Assembly: GCA_905178155.1 (NCBI GenBank)
Contig: CAJINV010000003.1
Coordinates: 3,839,600 to 3,903,599 of the forward strand
DNA from: Amoebophrya sp. A120
Taxonomy: Eukaryota; Sar; Dinophyceae; Syndiniales; Amoebophryaceae
Direction of reading: 5' to 3'
DNA length: 64,000 nucleotides
The position numbers and the translations under genes were made by a program. The stretch's first letter is position 1. Each line of letters starts with the position of its first letter. Below the pieces are notes generated by a model. That model worked only from the letters and a program-made list of their open reading frames with translations, did no database searches and was not told where the DNA came from. This document shows positions 43,401 through 54,023 of the stretch, piece after piece.

Positions 43401-43858
43401 GAGCCGCTGCTGGAGCTACGACAGCTTACAGCAGTTTTTCTCGGCAGCAAGCTGGCGCGGCGAGGCAGGGATCGCAACACGGTCAGGGAGTTAGTAATAC
43501 GCGGGGGGAGCGGGGGGACAACTCGGACAGCGCTCATAGAGCCAACAATTCGAGTTCGTACCCTGGTGTCGGCGGAGGAGGTAACTGTGGGAGGAATACG
43601 CAGGGCGGCAGCTACAACGGGAGAAGCGGTACGAATGGTTCCTACGTTTACAACAATAGTGTTGGCGTGCGTGGAGGTTCGCAGGGCTCCTCTGCGTACT
43701 CCTCATCGCAGCACGCTAGTGGCAACAATGCGCAGCCGCAGAAGCACCAAAACGCAAGCAACAGCAACTACTACAGCAACTCGTACAACAACTCGTCAGG
43801 AGGACAAGGGTCGGGCGGAGCTCCAGGTGCGGCTTCGGCCTACCCAAAAAATTATTAG
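37456..43858 (+). CDS. Q/N-rich CCCH zinc-finger protein (probable RNA-binding)
   Basis: Seven exons: 37,456-37,779, 37,840-37,884, 37,963-38,065, 38,240-40,836, 40,993-41,053, 41,233-42,246 and 42,396-43,858. They sum to 5,607 nt, exactly 1,868 codons plus stop, and all six introns are GT-AG with agreeing phases. A single CCCH finger lies in exon 6: GMCKPCAFVHRQGGCSNGKK followed by CDFCHDCPPGEIKRR, the arrangement often found in alveolate CCCH proteins, with a basic helix after it. Everything else is low complexity: Asn/Gln/Ser/Gly with poly-Gln tracts from CAG/CAA repeats, and a Tyr-rich tail resembling prion-like domains. Binding to mRNA and entry into condensates are inferences. The frame is also open upstream of 37,456 to 37,321, so the true start may be in an earlier exon. 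Confidence 0.8.
42796..42832. repeat. CAG/CAA tract in the CCCH gene
   Basis: Near-pure CAG repeat encoding about ten Gln in the last exon of the Q/N-rich CCCH protein. Confidence 0.85.
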
Positions 43859-45290
43859 GCCGTGCGCAAGAAAAAGAATTGGCAGTAACAGTATGTATTC
43901 ACGACCAGGGGGAGCTCCTGCGCCAACCTCTTGGCAGAGGTACTTAGGTGTCTGTTCTTCTCATGATTCTTGCAAGTAGACCTTGGTTGCGACATGATTT
44001 CGCCTTCGATGTAGCAAGCATGGCACTCGACTCCCCGTATTCATAATATACTGTCATTCAGGAGGTGGAAGAGCTCAGCAAGTCTAAACTTCTTGCATTG
44101 GGAAGAGATTAAAGATAATCCCTTGAAATTGTACTTTGCTACTTTGGTTTGTCTTTGACCGCGGAATTACGGATCGCGTGATTCCGCATCTGATTACTTT
44201 GTCAATTACAATAATCCATCTTCATATTTATGCCATATCTAGTAAAAAATGCTTCGGTATCCCCAAAGGTAGGAAATATTTTATTTCTACTACACAATGC
44301 GCTTATGTTCAGGCTCGTGTCAGCAACGAATCGCAATCTATGATTACAGCCATCGCTATACAACGGCTACAGCCTTGTTTTTGGTTGCCGTTTACCGTTT
44401 CGAGCTTGAATTTTACCTCCTACATTAAGGACATTTCCTAGCGACTATTTCCGATTGAAATCTACTAATACTTCCCCCTTGATGTAGTTGACCGTTTTTC
44501 GGCGAGCGACAAAAACCTAATTGGCCTTTTTTGCACTTGATTGGACTTCTACTTGCATGTACTAACTACATATGGACGATCTACAAATAACTTTCCTAGA
44601 AAATAAAAGACGCGACTCAAAAATCAATTTCATGGAAACTCTACGACACGGCACATTTCAAGCAAGAACAACCTGTGATCTGACCAAAAAAAAAAATTCA
44701 TTTTATGAAGATAGCATTTTCTTTCCTGCGTAGTGGAGTTCCTTTTTCCAAACGCATGCTGTGTTCTAGAATGAAGCAGAGAAATTTTCAGCTACAAAAC
44801 AGGACACAGAACCACCTCTGCAGGGCCTGAACGATGATCGCCATGCTCACGAGGATCACGAAAACGAACAATCTCAGATCCGAAATTGTTGACAACTTCG
44901 TGCGAAAAGATATTTCGCGCGCAGTGGTGTAATGAATGTTTGCACACCAGCAGGCTTCTCATCCAGAGCGCCTGGATCCTTCCCTGTTGACAGCGTCTGT
45001 AAATGAACCGCTACAACGTGCTGAAGTATTTTTTCACCTTCCTATATTTTTGTCCCATTTTCCCCGACGGACGAGCAGGAAAACGAAAGAAATATTCTAG
45101 TTTCACTGGATAGCAGTACCACATAAAGAACTTGCTTTCTTCTAAACGTGATTATGATCTCGATTTTGTATATCATCCCTCGCATAGCCTGCGCCCTTTC
45201 GTAATATGTGTCATTGTTCTTCGTGGACTCCGTATTAAGTCGGTGTTTTAGGAGCTTGTGAAAAAGATCAGTTTTAAAGCAAATCATAAA
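43859..45290. other. Intergenic region
   Basis: AT-rich, 1.4 kb. A 101-codon plus-strand frame at 44,136-44,441 has no protein-like character. No repeat or RNA gene is recognised. Confidence 0.4.
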
Positions 45291-47414
45291 ATGGCGACCG
45301 AGTTCGACGACTACAGCGACGAGGACGTGGACGCGATTCCCCAGGCCGCCCACCTAGTTGCGCCGGCGCTTTCGAAGGCGTCGTCCGTAAAGGCCTACCA
45401 CCATGAGACGACGATCAGGGCCCCCGATTCCTTCGAGGCCGCGCCCGTCGTGAGTACGTTCGGGCTGGACACGGTGGTGGTTGACCTGGACAAGAAACTG
45501 GTTACGAACCCGAAAATCGACGCCCTGCGGCACCCCCTGCAGGGGCCCGTGGACCCGGCCAAGAGCGGGGGGCTGAGCTTGGAGGGGAAGCGGAAAAACA
45601 TGCACATGGGGCACCTGGAAAGCACCCACCTGAGCGAGTTCGACTTTCAGGACGCCATGCTGTCGCACGACAAGTTCAAGTCCGCCTCCGCAAAGTCCTT
45701 TTTTGCGTCCGGCGGTAGTGCGCCCAGCCAAAACAAATTCCTGAACCAAGGCATATGGGGCGAGTCCGCACTCACGGGCGGCAAAAGGCTCCGCGGACAA
45801 CTGCAGGAGGGGGGGAGAAAAAGGATACGGAACGACGACGCGGCAGACACCGACAACTTTCAGGGGCCCTGGGCCGCCTTCGAGGGAGAAGGCGACAGGA
45901 GGAAGTTCTGGGAAAATCAAATGAGCGAAATCAAGGTAATATATTGTGGACAACATTTTTCATATACTAATACCCCTATTTACGACACTTCATTTTTTTC
46001 CTTTTTCCATTCTATCTGCAGCCAGCATTGTATCTCCAGTGTCCCGTGTGTTTGTCGACATGTTTCGGCAACGGAGCGAAAGATCGCATGTAGAAATCGT
46101 CGTAAAAATACTCACACCAATATTAAAAAAACCGCAGGCGGATCAAGAGCGCGTGACCGAAGAGGAGGCCATTGCGAAGGGCCAGGCCAAGGACTTGGTC
46201 AAGGTGGCTGAAACGTCGCGTTTCTACGGCAAGACCGAGTACGACTACCAGGGCCGGTCGTGGATGACGTTTAAGCAGGCGCACCAGGACAAGCGGGACT
46301 TCCAGCAGATGTTGGAGGACGAGGAGACGTGGACCTACCTGCCGAAAAAGCAGGTCCACACCTACACCGGGCACACGCAGGGGGTGCAGACGGTCCGGCT
46401 GTTCCCCGAGACGGGGCACCTGCTGCTGTCCGCTGGGCTGGACGCCAAGGTGAAGATCTGGGACTTCTACAACCAGCGACAGTGCCTGCGCGACTACATG
46501 GGCCACGACGTGGGCGTCCGCGACGTGCGCTTCACCACCGACGGGTCGCGCTTCTACTCCTGCAGCTTCGACAAGAACATCAACTTGTGGGACACGGAGA
46601 CGGGGAAAATCATCACCACGATGACAAACAACAAGACCCCCTTCTGCATCGCCGTCCACCCCGACCCAAGCAAACAGAACTCGTTTATCGCAGGGTGCTC
46701 GAACAAGAAAGCGGTCGAGTGGGACGCAAATACCGGAAAGGTACTTACAAGAAGTAGATGCAGTGTTTTGCGTTACGATTTCAAATATTCTGCAATTGCT
46801 GTTTTGCCCATGATGAAGATTCTTCCTTTATTTCCACTTCTTTTGTCCCAACACAATTTGATCTCAGCACCACTACGTGCAACAACTTACTTGCAATTCA
46901 GATCGTCCAAGAATACGACGAGCATTTGGGGTCAGTCAACAGTATTACCTTCTGCGAAAACGGGAAGAAGTTGGTGACGACCGCCGACGACAAAAAGATG
47001 CTGATCTGGGAATACGGTATTCCGATCCCGACGAAATACATCACCGACCCGCTGATGCACAGTATCCCCACGGTCGCGGTGAGTCCCGACAAGAAAACCT
47101 TGCTGGGCCAGTCAATGGACAACAAGATCGTCACCTACCAGGCCTACGGGCAATTCAAGTACCAAGCGCGCAAGTCGTTCAAGGGCCACGCGTCCTCGGG
47201 GTACGCGTGCGAAATAAGTTGGTCGCCAGACGGCCAGTTCATCACCTCAGGCGACGGCAACGGAAAGCTCTGGTTCTGGGGCTGGAGAAACAACCGGGTC
47301 TACAAGTCCATGAACGCACACTCGGGAGCGCTGATGAGTTGCTGCTGGCACCCGAAGCACACCTCCCGGGTCATCACTTGTGGCTACGATGGTCTCATCA
47401 AAGTCTGGGACTGA
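45291..47414 (+). CDS. CDC40: Pre-mRNA-processing factor 17 (WD40 splicing factor)
   Basis: Exons 45,291-45,935, 46,138-46,740 and 46,902-47,414 total 586 codons; both introns are GT-AG in phase 0. PRP17/CDC40 acts in the spliceosome around the second catalytic step. The N-terminal third carries the family motif around [11 protein letters not shown]. The linker has YDYQGRSW, and then [20 protein letters not shown] opens a seven-bladed WD40 propeller. Further blades include [85 protein letters not shown] and a C-terminal [12 protein letters not shown]. Length matches the family (about 450-580). The start at 45,291 is the first ATG ([12 protein letters not shown]), typical of the family N-terminus. 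It is directly relevant to the unusual introns of this genome. Confidence 0.96.
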
Positions 47415-47750
47415 AATCGTCTCACTTTATTTTTCGAGAGTGCATTACCATTAGTACTTTCGATCTGGCGACAGCGGATGACTTTCAACTTCTCATGAAT
47501 GTACTGATGCCTGAATGCGATTGCGAGTGGCCCTATGTGAAGTGAAAGCGAGAAAGATAATTGTGAATCAGCAGAACGATTTTGACTTTCGCTCTGCACT
47601 CTGTCGGCGGTATTGAATGGTGTTCTTCAAGAATCTCTCTCGTGATACTCGAGCTGATGGATTTGCCGTCGGGGTCGCTGACTTTTGAGGAGGTAGGCAC
47701 GAGTTCCTTTGTGGTTTAGTGTCTCTTAATGGTTTCGCTCTCTGTCCTGT
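47415..47750. other. Short intergenic spacer
   Basis: 3' flank of the PRP17 gene running up to the abrupt edge of the GC-rich island. Nothing else is seen. Confidence 0.4.
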
Positions 47751-49345
47751 AGCGGCCCGCTCGCTGCTGCGCAGATAATGGCGCGCGGACTTGCTGAACT
47801 TGTGCAGTTCGTGCGAGCTGCCGGGCCCTGCGTATTCTGCTCAAGCACGCAGGACGGCGCTGCCCGTTTTTCTTGCGTGCCCCCCATTGCGAGCCTGGGA
47901 AGTGGGTGGGCAGCTCGGTGGCGGCGGGCGTCACCGCCCCCAATTTGGAGCGGTTTTGGGTCGGCGCCAAATGTCGCTGGGGCGCGCCTGCACGCGGCGG
48001 CCCGCCCTGTGCAGAGGCCGCAGCATGCGCGAGGAACGCGCCCGCCTGGCTGGGCGCCGACGCGGGCCACCTTCCCATCCGGGTGTGGGAGAATCCTGTG
48101 AGTTTTGGCGCTCCCAGACGACCGGGGGAGGGTAGTCGGGGGCTTGGCAGCCGAACGCGCCGCCCTCGCTCTATGCCCCCCGCCTGCAGAAGGTGGGCAG
48201 CCATTTGGCCGGCGCCGGCGGGCCTCCGAAGTGTCCCGGTGGGCGCGCGATGTCCAGGGGATGCAGACAGGCGGCAATGCCCAGGGCCGCCGCGCGCTTC
48301 GTGGGTGCAGCATACATGTCCCGTGGGCGCGTGGTCTGTGCGCGCGAACAGATGCGGTTGTCGGGCGGGTTTTTGCAGTGCTTCAAGCCGCGCGCCCCGT
48401 GGGATGGCCACCACAAGGCCGCGCCAGCGGGGCCGGCGGGGGCGACCGGGTGGCCTTTGCGAAAGAGCGGCAAGGGGCATGGGATCCATCCGCCGGAAGG
48501 CCAGCGGCGTCGGCCTGGCTCGGCTCTTCTGATTATTGGGAGAACGTCGCGACTTCGTCCATGTATTGGCACAAGCACGCCAGGCCGCACTTGCTGAAGA
48601 ATAGCTGGGGAACATACACGGCGAAACACGCACCAGCTACAACCGCCCCGCGCCACCAGGGCAGGCCTGCGACGCCGGGGCGGGCGGCGCTTCCTTTTTT
48701 CGGGGCGGCCGGCACGAGTCCTCAAGCCAATGTGGCATGCGGCAGGGCCGTCCGGAGTGGCTCATTGTGCTAACGATCGCCCCGCGGAGATCTGTCGCTC
48801 GCCCGGCTTCCCGTCATGCAGGTCAGCGACCTACGGGAGGCGCCGGGCGGGGGGGGGTGACCTCGCTCGCCCAGCCAGGCGCCCCCCGGCCCGCGCCCGT
48901 CGCCTGTGCGATGGGCACGCCGCCCCTCGGGCGGTAGGCCGCTCGTTGTGCCTTGGCCACGTGCGCCCCTGCTAGCTTCCTTCGTTGGGCCGCCCGCCGC
49001 CGTTTCCATTCCGGGAGCCAAGTACCCCCGCGCGCCTTCCTGTGGACCCATGGCGCGCAGCGCGCTGCCTGGCAGCGGGGGGTGGGCCGGGGCTCGCTTC
49101 GGATTTCGCAGCGACCCAGCCCGGAACCTGCCGTATTTATGAATAGCAGGGCGCCCCGGCGGTTTCAGTTTGGCGCGCTGGGCAGGGAGCCTTTCTGTGC
49201 CCGCAGCCTATCAATTTGTTGGCCCCGCACGCCGACCGCCCCCCTTCGCTCAATCTTGTGGGCCCATCGGGGCATTGTTTGCCACCGGGCGGCGCCCGCG
49301 GGTTTGTGCGTGTGTTGTGGGTCCTTTAATTGCAGCCCTAGCGGG
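47750..49345. other. Second GC-rich island, no credible gene
   Basis: About 1.6 kb of GC-rich DNA with abrupt edges, like 110-1,720. Overlapping frames are open on both strands in several phases and their translations lack any family motif or splice structure. By eye I could not find a long shared sequence with the first island. Origin unknown; it could be a non-coding GC isochore, foreign DNA or a degenerate element. Confidence 0.6.
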
Positions 49346-49889
49346 AATCCAGATCTGCCCTTAGCGTTCACGAAGGCTACAAAGTGAGGAGCTACAAAGC
49401 ACGCGCGTTACGTGTGCCATGTGCGCCCGGGGTTCTATACTCACCCAGCGTATGGGTACCGTGTTCCCCACTCTCCCGATCCCGCCGTCGTCCGTTAGGA
49501 CTCGCATATATAAAGGTGTATGTCGAAAGCGTCCACGCGATGATTTGTGGTTGGATTTCTATATGCCTTTGTGCTAACAGTAACGCTAAAACGCGCTGTC
49601 GGTGTCTGCTATTATCTCGTATGATTTTCATTTATTCCGAGCTCCGCCCCCGCCGTCGCGAGCCTCAAATATGATCATGAGCGAATCGGAATCAGTCGCG
49701 CCACCCTGACCGCAACGCGGATGCTGGGCCGCTCCGATCGAGTCCTCCTGATTGGCAGCGGTAGTCGGCACCGCTTCATTATGATCACCTTCTCTCGGAT
49801 CAGGTCTAGCTATTTCTATTGAGCGTCGTCAGTCCGTGTCTGCTCCTCATCTGGCAATTCCTCGTTTGAAACTCTCGTGAATTCTCACG
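49346..49889. other. Intergenic region
   Basis: A 0.5-kb stretch of ordinary composition leading to the acyltransferase start. No feature recognised. Confidence 0.4.
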
Positions 49890-51683
49890 ATGCAGAGCAG
49901 CAGCATCGGAAAGGTTGCCCCTGCGGAACTGGGGGACACTGCCGCGGCACCGCCACTAGAGCCTGGACCGGTGCTCTTGACTTCTATGGATGACAGCCCC
50001 CCCGGGCAAGGCATGTGTGCTACTTCTTCATCTTCCAGTAGTCGCAGCAAGTCACATTCTTCTGTGATCGAGACTCTGCGAGGGGCCACTGGTTGCCCAC
50101 GCGATGCGGAAGTCTCGAAAGCCGACACCTCCGAAAAAAGTGTCAACATCACGGTTGATCAACACCAGTCCGCAAAAATCGGCATTTCGCAGGGAGTTTC
50201 GCCTAGCGAGGACGCAGGTAGAGTTACGAGCCCTGCAAAAGAACAAGCAGCATCAGTTACAACGGAGCCAAAAGAAAGCATTGGTCGCAAACACGCAAGG
50301 AGACTGGCACTGATCATTACGGATCGCGAAACGGTAGACTTGGAGTTACAGCGCATTCGCGAACTACAAGAAGCGGGCGGTACGGCCTACGCGAAATTCG
50401 TCGACAAGCTCACATTCTTCGGGGCGGTCATTTTCATCCTCACATTTGTCTTCCTGCTGTTCGGAGACCACAAGTGGCTTTTTCTCTACCTCCACACGAT
50501 CACCTTTTGCGGGCTCTATCTGTACCGCTGGTGGACATACAGAAAGTTCAGGTGTGGAAGAGACGCTCACTTTGTTTAGATGGTGAAACTTGTTGTATTC
50601 TTATTCGTTTGAGTTCTTGTCTTATTGGAATAACTTTTTTCCGGAGAAGCTGCAGCGCGCCGAGAGTATACGTAAAGAATAAATGTTTGAAAAAACTATG
50701 ACCAGGTATCAGTTTTTTCTGCTGGACATGTGTTACTTCGGCAACTTTGTACTCTTGGTTTACGTCTGGATTCTCCCTGGCGTTCCCGAGTTGTTTACCA
50801 TCTCCTTCGCCATGGCGACGGGCCCGCTGGCCACCGCGGTCTTTCTCTTCCGCAACAGTTTGGTTTTTCATTCGATAGACAAACTGACTTCCTGCTTCGT
50901 TCACGTCGCGCCTTTCTTCGCCTGCCTATTGATCCGGCACTACCCTCTGCAGTTGGAGTACGGACCCTCATTGCAGCCGGGCGCGAAGGGATTTTTTACC
51001 ACGGAGTACGGGTGCCATTCGTCGGAGTCTGCATTTGTGGTCCGCAGTTCCGATCCGACTTCTGCAGAAAATAAAGCGGGCACCAGTGCCGGTGGAGATA
51101 TTTTCCGTGGCACGCAATTTCGATTCGCGGTGCCGGAAAAATTGACGATAGGCACCGTGTTGCTCTGGCCGTCGCTATACTACCTCGGCCACCTCGCTTT
51201 CTACGTCGTTACCATCACGCTCTTTCTTCCTGCCGATCCCAGCTATCTCACACTCTACAGGTAAAGATATTTGTTCTACGCCTTTAGATTTTTGCCAGGA
51301 CGCACTGCCCTACTAGATTAGGTTTTTCAGAGTGGCTCTTTCCCGCTCTCATCACGTTGACTGTTACGAAAGAGGCGCGATTCATCGGGACACTCGGCTG
51401 TACCACCGTCTTCAATTTCAGGTACGTCATGTCTACTCCGAAGAAGCGACAACCCTGGGCGATGTTCCCCGGAGGGGACCGGTGGCTATGGTTTTGGTAC
51501 GGCCTGATCCACTTTCTGTGCTCCGTGCTCGCGTTTGCACCAGCTCTGCTCTGGTATTACAGTGCGGAAAGTATGCTGCTACTCGGCCTTTTTCTCATAG
51601 CAATCACAGCCTGGAACGGGGCTAATTTTTACATTGAAGTCTTCCAGCGCGATCCGTCCAAGCCGAAGAGGCAGTCGCGGTAG
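49890..51683 (+). CDS. GPC1: Glycerophosphocholine acyltransferase (DUF2838/GPC1 family)
   Basis: Exons 49,890-50,551, 50,706-51,260 and 51,317-51,683 total 527 codons. The enzyme acylates glycerophosphocholine to lysophosphatidylcholine in phospholipid remodelling, in an internal membrane. After a Ser-rich N-terminus of about 150 residues, there are roughly eight transmembrane segments. The family signature is clear: FLLDMCYFGNFVLLVYVWIL, then MATGPLATAVFLFRNSLVFH and SIDKLTSCFVHVAPFF. The C-terminal part has FRYVMSTPKKRQPWAMFPG and a final pair of membrane helices (WYGLIHFLCSVLAFAPALLW). Intron 1 joins RKF to RYQFFLL in phase 2. Intron 2 is only 56 nt: the donor is firm, and acceptor 51,316 was chosen because it is the one that keeps the frame. 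Length is usual for the family. Confidence 0.92.
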
Positions 51684-54023
51684 GTCTCTTCTCTCTACAG
51701 GAGCGTCTGCGTTCTGATCGCACAAGCGTCGACACTAAAAAGCGTACTTAGGCGTTCATTCTGTAATTCTAATTTATGCGAAAACTTTCTGCTGGATCGG
51801 CCGCATGTTCATGTTTCTTCCAAGTGAAAGCTAGAACAATGTTTTTAGAATGACGTCGTAATAAAAAGATGAAACAAGCTCAAGCTGTTCGCGACACGCA
51901 AAGTGTAGAAGTCGAGTACCTCTCAAAACAATCGTTTGTAAAAAACGCAACGCTGTTGACTTTGGTTTTTGAGATGAAGCGCACTTCATGCAGAAGATGC
52001 AGACTTTTTGCAGAAGATGAGGACTTTTTGCAGCAGAAAAGCTGAAAATCGAATCAAGAACATCAAGGAACGAACTTGTGTCAAAAAGAAAGATCAAATC
52101 GAGCCGAAACCTGACCGCTAAGGGCAATCGAGCACGGCATTCGCATTGCGACATCCTATTCTTCAGGTCTGTGAAGTGTTTCCGTTAAAAAGAGACGTGC
52201 AATTGTGCTGTGTTGATACAGAAGATGAGCGTGCGTATTACAACATTGTAGCATGTGTGTTTGACATGCGGAAGGCATGAAAATTCCACAGAAATTTTTT
52301 GAAGCGACTTCAGACCAGAGCACAGCTAGTATTGCGTTACAACAACGACGTCACTAAAAAAGATAGAGCAGCAGCAGCGCCCGTCGCATCCGCGTGCGCA
52401 CATGTCTACTTTGCTTCGCATTCCAATTTCCATCTTCAAAAGACGATGCACGATGACCCTGCAAAGATCCACACTCTTTCCATACCTCCTCCTTCATGCT
52501 GCACAGCAAGTTCCATTTCCAAACTGTTGAATGAGCGATGAAGGTGATGTACCAATCTCCTTATTTTCATCAGGAAGGATACACGCAATTCCAATTCCTT
52601 TTCATCAAACCATTCTTTGTGGTCGTGCTGCTAGGACTCACGTCCGCAGTGGTTGTTTCATTCAAACATGTTGAATTTTCAAACAAACAGATCGACAGGT
52701 AGGGGATTTTTGTTGTTGTAATGACGTACCATAAAGAATGTGTCGGAGTGTGGATGTGGTAAAGATATTCGAGAACAAGATGAATATGGAAGCAGTTGTT
52801 CTCTACTAGCAGTAGAACGACTCTCGATAGGACTTGTAACATTTTGCTGAAGACGGAGACCATATCGCTGTATCTTGTCCGCATCTTGACGACGGCCGGA
52901 ATCGAGCAATAAAATATTGCTTGCTCGGCACGACTAAGCATTCCGCTATTGAACGTTAGAAGGTCACTATCAAAACAAGAATTTCTCGCCCGTCGATAAA
53001 AAAACCTCCTGTCTGTACTTTCAATTTTTCAGCCCCGTAGTGTTTGATCTAGTACTTTCCTACTTCTCACTGGGGGTGCTCAAGAACACAGGTTTATTTT
53101 GTCTTTCCGTTTAATCTAGAAGTGCTCAATCTCAATTTTCTTCATATCGTCCGCTGATTTCTTTCTAATCTTGCGCAAAAAAACAAATTCACCGTAAAAG
53201 TTGTAGAAATTCAAATTTCAAATTGTATTTATTCTTGTAAGCAACTACTCATTTTTCTCTTCTTTTCCGTGTTTCGTATCTCATTCTGCGAATTGTGTTT
53301 CGACGTTCTATTGGTATAGTGGTCCCGTTCGAGCAGTTGATGCAGGAGTAGCTTCGAACGCAATAGAAATACAAAAAACTACAAAAAAAAAACATTTACC
53401 TTTTTGCACTGAGCAACCGACGTCGATTTCTGGTATACTCAGGGCGAGAGCCGAGGCCGACACAAGAGAGCCGCGTCCTGTGACCATACTCAGAACGAGT
53501 CAGCCGCCTCAGTAGAATATCCGTATGTAACTCTATTCAACTGGTGTCAACAACAAAGCGCATTGCTGCCTGTCAATACCCTTTGTCTGTCGACAAGTTG
53601 TACCAACCTAAGCTTCAAAATCTATTTGATTGTCAATGTACCATGCTCTTACTGGACAAAATATTTATAGAAACCTTTTAGACTTTGTAAAACAACTTTT
53701 GAACTAGGACTACACTTCTACTACTAATTCATTTCCGTAAAGGCATTAGTCATCAGCTTCTGCTTGTGATTTTTGTCGTTGCGTTCTACTATTACTTCGA
53801 TTCGTTTCTTGTTTTTGCGCTAACATCTTTATACCTTTTGGTAAACATTTGTTGCGAAGAATATCGTGCGGTTTTCATGTGACCGCTCAATATATATAAG
53901 TACTACTGCTGCACGTGAACGTATTTTTTTGCCTACACGTGCGTTACCGGCTGCTCATCTTCATCTACAATACGCCACCAAGCTGTTCTGTTGAGATCCC
54001 TTACTCGATTCCCTTCCGCTCGG
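51684..54023. other. AT-rich intergenic region, 2.3 kb
   Basis: No convincing gene on either strand. It holds a short tandem repeat near 51,985-52,040 (units containing GACTTTTTGCAGAAGATG) and a tRNA-like inverted repeat at about 53,306-53,368 that I rejected as a tRNA. TATATATA lies at about 53,890 upstream of the next gene. Confidence 0.4.

Noticed and set aside
47778-49142. Long open frames in the second GC-rich island
   Set aside because: Same reason: several competing frames, no family motif, no introns of the local type.
53306-53368. tRNA-like element with 8-bp inverted ends, TATAGTGG and TTCGAAC
   Set aside because: The T-arm cannot form with the acceptor stem at the same time and no complete cloverleaf fits, so it is noted only as an inverted repeat.
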